Positions 22,627 through 28,044 of a DNA stretch of 28,044 nt are shown here, piece after piece. Every line of letters begins with the position of its first letter. Positions within the stretch are counted from its first letter, which is position 1. The position numbers and the translations under genes were made by a program. Origin of the DNA: CAYGVX01 sp964544285 (lineage in GTDB: Archaea > Thermoproteota > Bathyarchaeia > Bathyarchaeales > SOJC01); the NCBI GenBank assembly GCA_964544285.1, contig CAZJAQ010000012.1:1-28044 (forward strand), in the 5' to 3' direction. The notes under the pieces are model-generated. The model was not told the DNA's origin. It searched no databases and saw nothing but the letters and a program-made list of their open reading frames with translations.

Positions 22627-22884
22627 TTAGAAGTCTCCAGTTGCTACGTCTTCACGTCTTTCTTTCAGAGCAATGTCCGTGTTCTTTCCGTAGTATTCTT
22701 CAAAAAGCGATAGTCCTCTCTTGTAGCTTTTGTAGGTGCCTTTACGTCTTGCAGATTTGTAGTCGAGAAACTTCTCTGTCTCTGACATTGCCTTAGTGTC
22801 TTTATCGTCTTCTCTGTTCTTATGGTTTATCAATGGTTTAGTCGATTGTTTGTCGGGAGTTCGGGAGATATCTCCAGTTTTCAT
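22627..22884 (-). pseudogene. N-terminal fragment of an archaeal tyrosine recombinase (integrase)
   Basis: 85 residues. After about 35 residues of leader comes the SAM-like core-binding domain typical of archaeal integrases: TEKFLDYKSARRKGTYKSYKRGL, then FEEYYGKNTDIALKERREDV. Full-length relatives are about 300-400 residues and carry the R-HxxR-Y catalytic domain, which is absent here: the frame stops at 22627 after ATGDF. The ATG at 22884 directly follows the TAG of a mobB 3'-end copy, so in the integrated state the integrase would have been transcribed from mobB. The truncation makes the element unlikely to excise by itself. Confidence 0.65.
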
Positions 22885-22907
22885 CTAAAGCCTAATTTTT
22901 CTCTCAT
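22864..22907. repeat. Middle att copy (attR of the 8-kb element)
   Basis: This 44-base site matches the resident mobB 3' end at 23371-23414 in 37 positions; six of the seven differences are transitions. Its first 21 bases on the mobB side equal the left copy at 14926. On the minus strand it reads NERKIRL, TAG, then the integrase ATG. Within ERKIRL every difference from the resident gene is synonymous, so it came from a functional mobB of a related host. Confidence 0.65.
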
Positions 22908-22967
22908 TCTGAGAGTTGGGAAGAGCAATTCATAAAGGCTAAGTCTCCCGTACGTTAAGAACCGTGA

Positions 22968-23255
22968 ATGGGAAAGACATTGGCAGCTGAATTAGCTTGG
23001 GCGATAGTAGCCACTTTTGCACTCATGTTCGTGGGAATCACAATAGCAGCACTGTGGTTTGCCCACTCCTCCTCGAAGATAAAGAGCAAGGAGGAGATTC
23101 TAAAGAAGAAGATAGACGTAGTAGACAAGCACTTCAACGAGATGTTGAGGATCGAATGCCCTTATTGTGGGACAATCTACAAGACAAACGAGCCAGAGTG
23201 TCCCAACTGCAAAGCCAACACGAAGAAGATACTCTTCCCAGAAATGCCCGAATAA
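22968..23255 (+). CDS. Membrane-anchored zinc-ribbon protein
   Basis: 95 residues. Residues 5-32 form one membrane helix (AELAWAIVATFALMFVGITIAALWF), a charged helix follows (36-60, SKEEILKKKIDVVDKHFNEM), and residues 64-83 are a zinc ribbon with CPYCG and CPNC. The ribbon would face the cytoplasm if the N-terminus is outside. The protein sits alone between two mobB-end copies (22886 and 23393), so it is probably cargo of a second, largely deleted element. The ATG at 22968 has no ribosome-binding site and may be leaderless. No specific function can be assigned. Confidence 0.65.
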   Translation: MGKTLAAELAWAIVATFALMFVGITIAALWFAHSSSKIKSKEEILKKKIDVVDKHFNEMLRIECPYCGTIYKTNEPECPNCKANTKKILFPEMPE

Positions 23256-23370
23256 CTTCGAAAGAGACTTTGCCACAATTTGACAATGCTCTCACTGCGC
23301 TTATCTAGGATTACCACATCGGATAGAAGCTCGCTTTTTCAACAAGGAAAATAGAAAGAAGGGATTCTGT

Positions 23371-23414
23371 GGAGGTATCTTCAGTTTTCGTCTAAAGCCT
23401 GATTTTCCTTTCAA
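23371..23414. repeat. Resident att site at the mobB 3' end
   Basis: This site includes the last codons of intact mobB (VERKIRL, TAG) and 21 bases beyond. The sequence past the stop still matches the integrase start of the middle copy, but the integrase ATG is ACG here (ACGAAAACT against ATGAAAACT). This supports an older insertion at the same place whose integrase has decayed, unless the recombination core simply extends past the stop. Confidence 0.6.
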
Positions 23415-23913
23415 CAATTTCTACGAGTTTCTCGGGGTCTCTGACGACGTCAACAGTAGGGATGCCTAGCTTTTTTGCGGTTAGGGCTGCGGGACCAGTG
23501 AATGCTAATATTGTTTGGAAACGTTTTGAAGCTTCCACTGCTTCTTCAAAAGCCTTAATTGCTACTATTTTTGGCACGGTTGGCTGATGTTCAACTAGAC
23601 CTCTGAAGCCTTCTAGGATTATGACGTCTGTGTTGTCTTGGCAGTTCTTGAGGATGTCTTGAAGGCTCAATTTTGTCGTGTCAACTTTCCTTATGATTCC
23701 TAATTCTTTGGGCGCTACGACCACGATTGTTTTTGCTCCTGCTTGTGCGTGTCGCCATGTGTCTTTTCCCTCCGTATCTAGCGTAAAGCCTTTTTCGGAA
23801 ACGTGTTTTACCGTGGCGACACGGTGCCCTCGTTTCGTTAACCCCTTGACTAGAGCCTCTATCGTCGTCGTCTTGCCCGACTTTTTGCTCCCAATCACTG
23901 CGACGAGTAACAT
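23392..23913 (-). CDS. mobB: MobB-type GTP-binding protein of molybdenum cofactor biosynthesis
   Basis: 173 residues from ATG 23913; a GTG at 23925 is also in frame. Walker A is GSKKSGKT at 8-15, followed by the family block ATVKH, then DTEGKDTWRHAQAGA, VDVIILEGFRG-type sequence (TDVIILEGFRGL) and a C-terminal VDVVRDP. This is full length for MobB (about 160-175). MobB assists attachment of GMP to molybdopterin to form the guanine dinucleotide cofactor of molybdenum or tungsten enzymes. Its 3' end is the target of the mobile element, and the gene remains intact. It lies 70 bases downstream of the CitG-family gene on the same strand. Confidence 0.88.
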   Translation of the reverse strand: MLLVAVIGSKKSGKTTTIEALVKGLTKRGHRVATVKHVSEKGFTLDTEGKDTWRHAQAGAKTIVVVAPKELGIIRKVDTTKLSLQDILKNCQDNTDVIILEGFRGLVEHQPTVPKIVAIKAFEEAVEASKRFQTILAFTGPAALTAKKLGIPTVDVVRDPEKLVEIVERKIRL

Positions 23914-23983
23914 GGAAACTTCCACGTTGCTGATGCACCTACAAGAAACGTTTTCGATTAAAACGTTTACTGTTAAAGGGGCT

Positions 23984-24940
23984 TTATGGACGATAACCGT
24001 CCAGAATGGTGATGGCTAAGACTGCGGCTATGATGTCAGCGGTCGTTCCAGGGTTATACTCGTTGGCTTGGCTGCGAAGGTCTTCGTCGAATTTGGCGAG
24101 TTTTTTTCTTCCCAGAGAAGTTGTTAAGCCACCTAGCCGTAACACTTCCTTTGCCCTCCTCGAGACCTCTTTCGCCTTCTCCCAGCCGACTTTTCGAGCA
24201 ATAAGAGTGTCAGGAACTGTTGAGAGAACTTTGAGGAAAGTGTGGACTATTGCAGTGTTGAGGTCGCCAGCCTTCTCGAGTTGCCGAGTGAAATAGGGCA
24301 AGCCTGTTTCAAAGGTTATGGGATAGTTTTCTACCCACTCTCTTGAAATGGTGTCGTAGGGTGCTGAAATCTTGAAGATATCGTAGAGGGTTACGTTCTT
24401 TTCCAGAATGGTCTCTTTCGACTTCGGGTCGTTCACGTCGAAGGCTGGCGCCTTATCAGCTAAACCGCTGGGGTTGGCTATGTTGATGGTTTCGTAAACC
24501 GCCACCGCATCCGAAGGCGTAGTCGACTCCACGACCAGCTTTATGTTTTTTCTCAGCTTTAAAAGGGAAAACTTCTCTTTCTTGGCTAACGTCAAGCCAG
24601 CGGCTACGGCTATTGGGGAAAATAGGAGAACCGTGCCCAGCAGCGTGTTGCCTCCATGCTGCCAAGCATCGACGTTCACTACCGCTTCCCTTACGATTTC
24701 GCCTACGCATATCTCGTTTAGCTCAATTCTTCCATCGGAAACCATGATGCCCTGTCGTGCAGCATGTGCAAAGCTGGGTTCGACGGCTACTGCGGAAGCC
24801 AAAAAATGTTCATACCGCGTGCCTCGGAAATCTGCTGTTCTGTTGACGTTGCCAGGCTTGTGGGCGCTAATTTCTAAGAGAGTGGCTAGTTGGAGGCTGC
24901 TTGAGACATGCTTTGCTATTCTTCTTTCGTCGTGTTCCAA
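23984..24940 (-). CDS. CitG/MdcB-family triphosphoribosyl-dephospho-CoA synthase homolog
   Basis: 318 residues matching the CitG family along its length: ATLLEISAHKPGNVNR (20-35), FLASAVAVEPSF, WQHGGNTLLGTVLLFSPIAVAAG near 93-116, an all-helical body, and GTTADIIAAVLAI at the C-terminus. Bacterial members build the prosthetic group of citrate or malonate decarboxylase from dephospho-CoA and ATP. Archaeal homologs usually lack those decarboxylases, so the true substrate may differ, perhaps another triphosphoribosyl-type transfer. It sits before mobB and diverges from an ECF-type transporter gene. The start is ATG 24940. Confidence 0.82.
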   Translation of the reverse strand: MEHDERRIAKHVSSSLQLATLLEISAHKPGNVNRTADFRGTRYEHFLASAVAVEPSFAHAARQGIMVSDGRIELNEICVGEIVREAVVNVDAWQHGGNTLLGTVLLFSPIAVAAGLTLAKKEKFSLLKLRKNIKLVVESTTPSDAVAVYETINIANPSGLADKAPAFDVNDPKSKETILEKNVTLYDIFKISAPYDTISREWVENYPITFETGLPYFTRQLEKAGDLNTAIVHTFLKVLSTVPDTLIARKVGWEKAKEVSRRAKEVLRLGGLTTSLGRKKLAKFDEDLRSQANEYNPGTTADIIAAVLAITILDGYRP

Positions 24941-24984
24941 GGTTTAGCCCGTTTAGAGACATGGAACAGAAGTTTTATTAACGT

Positions 24985-25023
24985 TGTGTAGAAAATTACA
25001 CAGCGATTTACAAAACTACACAG
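24985..25023 (+). promoter_or_regulatory. Dyad operator and promoter before the ECF-type transporter gene
   Basis: TGTGTA (24985-24990) and TACACA (24997-25002) form an inverted repeat with a 6-base centre. A third half-site in the same orientation as the second, CTACACAG, lies at 25016-25023. A TATA-like TTTTATTA is at 24973-24980, so the dyad covers the expected transcription start. This is the layout of a repressor site, probably sensing the transported vitamin or cofactor. It could also affect the divergent CitG-family gene. Confidence 0.5.
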
Positions 25024-25971
25024 GTGCGGAGGATGAAAACCTCAACCCAAAATGTGGCATTTATAGCCATTTTTGCTTCTCTATATTATGTGCTGTCTAT
25101 CTTCACACCTTACGTCCCAGCAGTTGCTGTCCCAGAAGTCAAAATAAGTTTAGAGGCTCTCTTTGCTTCCATATTTGGTCTCATCCTAGGTCCCTACTTA
25201 GGCGCATTAACAGCTTTTATTGGAGCCTTCGTAGCTTGGACACTGCCCCCAGGAAACATGAGTCCCTACGGACTGCCCTTCTTGCTGTCACCGCCCCTAA
25301 ACGCCCTAGTAGTGGGGTTTGTGTATTACAAAAAATGGAAAGCAGCTTTTGCAACACTCAGCATTCTAATTGCCGCTTTTCTTTTCCTGCCACCCTCCCA
25401 ACCTCTGCCTGAAAACCTTTACGTAGGTGTAGCTGTAATTTGGGACAAGCTTATTGCGTTGTTTCTCATAATCCCAGCAGTTTTGATTGCTCAGAAATCT
25501 CTGTCGAAGAAGCAGGCGCTAAGCCTCTCTGGCACTGTTTTTGCAGTGATGGCTATTTTAGCCTTTTATTCTGTTTTCCAACTTGGGCTTCTTAACATAA
25601 CAATCATACTTATTTCTGCGGTTTTGGCTTCGGGGATTATTTTTCTAGTCACGCTTTTCATGGTTTACGGTGCTGTTTTCAGCGAGAAAGCTGTCACGAC
25701 TGGTTTGCTCTACTTTTTGCTTGCTTTCATCGGAAATCAAGCTGACAACATGTGGGGTGCCGACATCTTTGCGGTTCCAGCAGTTTATGAAGGAATTTTT
25801 GGTTTGCCGTTAGACGTAGTTCGTTTTCTTTTTGTGGTTAGTCCCTTTGTTTATCCAGCTATCAGGCTTGTGCAAGCCATTATCGCAACTGCCATAGCTG
25901 TACCTCTAATGAAAGCGTTAAAGAACATTGGTTGGTTTTCGAAAGAAAAGAACATCGAATCCACTCAATAG
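25024..25971 (+). CDS. ECF-type transporter substrate-binding (S) component
   Basis: 315 residues and highly hydrophobic, with about eight to nine predicted membrane helices. The opening block (NVAFIAIFASLYYVLSIFTPYVPAV, then EVKISLEALFASIFGLILGPYLGALTAFIGAFVAWTLPPG) is typical of ECF S components, which use a short Ala-rich first helix to contact the EcfT scaffold. S components are usually about 170-220 residues, so this is a long version with an additional C-terminal membrane half. The substrate is not visible. No EcfA or EcfT gene is in the window, so a shared energising module is implied. The start is GTG 25024 or ATG 25033; GGAGG directly touches the latter. A dyad operator lies just upstream. 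Confidence 0.7.
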   Translation: MRRMKTSTQNVAFIAIFASLYYVLSIFTPYVPAVAVPEVKISLEALFASIFGLILGPYLGALTAFIGAFVAWTLPPGNMSPYGLPFLLSPPLNALVVGFVYYKKWKAAFATLSILIAAFLFLPPSQPLPENLYVGVAVIWDKLIALFLIIPAVLIAQKSLSKKQALSLSGTVFAVMAILAFYSVFQLGLLNITIILISAVLASGIIFLVTLFMVYGAVFSEKAVTTGLLYFLLAFIGNQADNMWGADIFAVPAVYEGIFGLPLDVVRFLFVVSPFVYPAIRLVQAIIATAIAVPLMKALKNIGWFSKEKNIESTQ

Positions 25972-25979
25972 TTTAAATA
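25972..25979 (+). promoter_or_regulatory. Perfect archaeal TATA box of the nucleotidyltransferase pair
   Basis: TTTAAATA begins at the last base of the ECF-gene stop codon region and ends 23 bases before the ATG at 26003. Such spacing predicts a leaderless transcript, in agreement with the absence of a ribosome-binding site there. Confidence 0.7.
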
Positions 25980-26002
25980 GTAAAGCATGTTATGGCGCAT
26001 GT

Positions 26003-26975
26003 ATGGAAGCTCGTGAAGGCGACTTGCTGCAAACACAAGACGGGTTTTTGTTTGATGTTAAAGGGCTAGTCCATCCCCCAAACAAGATAATCGCCTTTCC
26101 ACGATTTGTTCCAGACCCCGATGGAAACCGCAGAATGAGAGGCATCGCCTACAAGAAGGTTTATTCTTTCTCCGAACGTTACAAGATTCTCGAAGAACAG
26201 TTGCCTCATTATCTTATCTTTAACCCTGTTTTTGGTGAGCGCCTCTGTGAAGTCCCGAAAGAAGACGTAAAGCATCACTATNNNNNNNNNNNNNNNNNNN
26301 NNNNNNNNNNNNNNNNNNNNNNNNNNNNNNNNNNNNNNNNNNNNNNNNNNNNNNNNNNNNNNNNNNNNNNNNNNNNNNNNNGCAAAGCTGCACACGCCTA
26401 AATCAGACATCGACCCAATAGTCTACGGAAGAGAAAACTGCCTCAAAATCTACGAAGCACTCAAAAAAGCGATGAAAGACGAAAAAAGCACGGCAAAGAC
26501 ATACACGACAGAAGAGCTTAAGGAGCTTTACGACTTCCGTTCACAAGACACACAGATGCCCTTCGACGATTTCGCCACAACAGAACACAGAAAGGTTCTG
26601 CAAGGCAAATTCCTGCAACACGACTTCTTTATACGATGCATAAAAGATTGGGACGAAGTCGAAGAGCGCTACGGTGACGTGGTCTACACGACGGTTGGCT
26701 ACGCAAAAATCGAGGCGACGATTTCAGACGATTCAGAAGCCATATTCACGCCATGCCGCTACGTTGTTGACAACGTGCAGGTGCTCGAAGGCAAAGGTGG
26801 AGAGACTGTGACAGAAATCGCGTCTTTTCGAGGAAGGTTCTGCGAACAAGCAAGGGCTGGGGAAACGGTGATGGCTCAGGGGAAAGTTGAAAAAATGCAG
26901 AAGAAGGATGGAGATACTTCTTTTAGGCTGCTTCTGGGTGGCAAGCCCTCCGACTTCATGGCGCTGGCAAGGTGA
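26003..26975 (+). CDS. Nucleotidyltransferase-like protein (paralog 1), interrupted by the scaffold gap
   Basis: One gene split by the 100 N at 26282-26381. The 5' part (ATG 26003 to 26281, 93 codons) and the 3' part (26382 to the TGA at 26973-26975) both align with the next gene. GDLLQTQDGFLFDVKGLVHPP and FVPDPDG match its FLGTTEGFLFCVVGPYHP and YLPDPRG, and PKSDIDPIVYG matches AFSDMDITVYG. SDID carries the metal-binding aspartates of an MNT-type nucleotidyltransferase; the preceding GS of the motif lies in the gap. The two parts are not in the same frame across exactly 100 N, so the gap length is a placeholder; the paralog predicts about 50 missing codons. The start was chosen for the TATA box 24 bases upstream. 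It resembles the archaeal predicted nucleotidyltransferase family COG1665; the substrate is unknown. Confidence 0.7.
26282..26381. other. Assembly gap of 100 N
   Basis: A run of exactly 100 N inside the first nucleotidyltransferase gene. Exactly 100 suggests a placeholder for unknown length. If the gene is intact, the true missing length must be a multiple of three, and by comparison with the paralog close to 150 bases. Confidence 0.95.
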
Positions 26976-26981
26976 ACCCAT

Positions 26982-28034
26982 TTGAAAGAGAGAGGCTTCA
27001 GGGACCGTGATTTTCTCGGAACGACGGAGGGCTTTCTCTTCTGCGTCGTAGGACCCTACCACCCCGCTGACCGAGTGATTAGCTATCTCAAGTATCTGCC
27101 CGACCCGAGGGGTGTGTGGCGAAGGGGTGAAGAGGGGTTTAGACGTGTGATGCAGACGTACACGATAGCCAACCTGCTGGAAACATTCAACCTCCTAAGC
27201 GCTGAACACCCAAAATACGTGTTCTTCTCTGAGGTCTATGGCATCACGATGACCGCTGTTCCCCGAGAAAGCATAGTGAACCATTTCAAGCCAGAAGAGA
27301 AGCTGGCTGCCCTCTTCCAGAAGTCACGCCTCGATGCTCTGCAGAGAAGGGTTGTCCGCTTGGTGGACTCTCTGTCGCAGTTGAGCGGTGTGTCGGTTGA
27401 CGGGTTCGGCGTCACGGGCTCAATACTGCTCGACATCCATAATCCCGCTTTTTCAGACATGGACATCACCGTTTACGGCGAAGACAGCAGCTATGCTCTG
27501 AAAGATGCTTTAGCCGAAGCCAGTCTGGCGGAAGAGTTTGGCATTAAACGCTTTGACGAAGAAAGGCTCGGGAAATGGCTTGAAGGCAAGACGCAGAATC
27601 ACCCCCTCAGTTATGCCGAAGCTAAGCGGGTTTACGAGCGGAAGTGGAACGTAGGCGTGTTCGAGGAGACTCTTTTTTCGGTGCATCCAGTGAGGCTGGA
27701 AGAAGAGTTGACCGAAAAGTATGGAGACAAAATCTACCGTCCTAGGGGGATGGTGGCGCTGCGGGCGGTTGTTTCTGACAGCCCAGACAGCATATTCCTA
27801 CCAGCGGTTTACAGGGTTGAGGAGGTTAAGTTTGAAGGAAAGGTTGAGGCAAAAGTCGAGGAAGTGGTTTCTTACGAGGGACTCTACGACAGCTTGGCAG
27901 AAGAAGGCGAAACGATTGAGGTGAGGGGAAAGCTCGAGCACGTCGTCGACAACCGAACGGGTAGGGAATATGATAGGGTTTTAGTGGGTTCGCCTGAGGG
28001 GAGGGGAAGAGAATACATAAAACCCGTCTATTAG
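26982..28034 (+). CDS. Nucleotidyltransferase-like protein (paralog 2)
   Basis: 350 residues from TTG 26982, supported by GGTGA at 26971-26975 (overlapping the upstream stop) at six-base spacing. Residues 10-105 form a family-specific N-terminal domain (GFLFCVVGPYHP, YLPDPRG, VPRESIVNHF). Residues 140-168 hold the nucleotidyltransferase motif GVTGSILLDIHNPAFSDMDITVYG, with G146-S147 and metal ligands D159 and D161. The C-terminal 120 residues (RGMVALRAVVSDSPDSIFLPAVYRV and onward) read as a beta-barrel or OB-like domain and are shared with paralog 1. It resembles COG1665 predicted nucleotidyltransferases of archaea, whose substrate is not known. Tandem duplication with paralog 1 is evident. 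A ribosome-binding-like GGTGG follows the stop, so another gene probably begins just outside the window. Confidence 0.75.
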   Translation: MKERGFRDRDFLGTTEGFLFCVVGPYHPADRVISYLKYLPDPRGVWRRGEEGFRRVMQTYTIANLLETFNLLSAEHPKYVFFSEVYGITMTAVPRESIVNHFKPEEKLAALFQKSRLDALQRRVVRLVDSLSQLSGVSVDGFGVTGSILLDIHNPAFSDMDITVYGEDSSYALKDALAEASLAEEFGIKRFDEERLGKWLEGKTQNHPLSYAEAKRVYERKWNVGVFEETLFSVHPVRLEEELTEKYGDKIYRPRGMVALRAVVSDSPDSIFLPAVYRVEEVKFEGKVEAKVEEVVSYEGLYDSLAEEGETIEVRGKLEHVVDNRTGREYDRVLVGSPEGRGREYIKPVY

Positions 28035-28044
28035 GTGGCGTTGG

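Larger units (their letters stand above)
14926..22906. mobile_element. Candidate integrated element inserted at the 3' end of mobB
   Basis: The two boundaries are an identical 21-base direct repeat at 14926-14946 and 22886-22906. Read on the minus strand, each encodes ERKIRL followed by a stop, the same C-terminus as the resident MobB at 23392. A truncated tyrosine-integrase gene begins directly at the right copy. Inside are a giant surface protein, a NosD-like protein, zinc-ribbon microproteins, a GNAT gene and decayed frames, with looser gene packing than the flanks. This is the expected result of site-specific integration into a protein-gene 3' end. The element looks defective because no full integrase or replication gene is visible. 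Confidence 0.6.

Noticed and set aside
25928..26002. Start of nucleotidyltransferase paralog 1 at ATG 25928
   Set aside because: It would overlap the ECF gene by 44 bases with no similarity to paralog 2; the TATA box at 25972 fits a start at 26003.
1..28044. tRNA, rRNA or CRISPR content
   Set aside because: No tRNA-like T-loop/anticodon arrangement, rRNA segment or regularly spaced repeat array was seen. The att site here is a protein-gene end, not a tRNA.

Overview
The window looks like the chromosome of an archaeon of the TACK group, most probably a Bathyarchaeia-type lineage. The evidence is a complete ESCRT/Cdv division operon (CdvA, two ESCRT-III proteins, CdvC/Vps4), an aLhr-type helicase, a small HTH_45-like winged-helix regulator, secreted NosD-like proteins with a PEF-type C-terminal anchor, perfect archaeal TATA boxes with short leaders, and GGTGA/GGAGG ribosome-binding sites. 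The lineage is inferred from gene content; no rRNA gene is present. A 100-N scaffold gap lies at 26282-26381.

Layout. (1) 70-408 is a small coiled-coil gene, followed by about 420 bases with two hairpins. (2) 827-5412 is a divergent locus. On the left is a ribbon-helix-helix/AAA+ fusion whose Walker B and sensor-1 residues are lost. On the right is a tightly coupled three-gene operon: a hinge-poor SMC ATPase with Smc5/6-like head motifs, a candidate kleisin and a candidate tandem winged-helix (KITE) subunit. (3) 5615-11043, all on the minus strand, holds a winged-helix regulator, a DUF1028 protein, a secreted caspase-like protein, a 973-residue Lhr-type helicase and a small membrane protein. 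(4) 11278-14802 is the cell-division operon: ESCRT-III paralog, cdvA, cdvB, cdvC. (5) 14926-22906 is interpreted as an integrated element of about 8 kb. Its ends are identical copies of the last codons of mobB, and a truncated tyrosine-integrase gene starts at the right copy. It carries a very large solute-binding/CARDB/cohesin/dockerin surface protein, a NosD-like beta-helix protein sharing one domain with it, several zinc-ribbon microproteins, a GNAT acetyltransferase and decayed reading frames. A second, relic unit lies between this element and the resident mobB. (6) 23392-28034 holds mobB, a CitG-family gene, an ECF-type transporter S component with a dyad operator, and two tandem nucleotidyltransferase-like paralogs, the first cut by the gap.

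How the genes fit together. CdvA recruits ESCRT-III through its C-terminal tail, the ESCRT-III proteins carry proline-rich MIM2-like tails, and CdvC carries the matching MIT domain, so the operon encodes a self-consistent division machine. The SMC/kleisin/KITE trio is the most promising little-described system. The mobB-targeted element is the clearest new structural finding, because its integrase start codon directly abuts a copy of the mobB stop codon.
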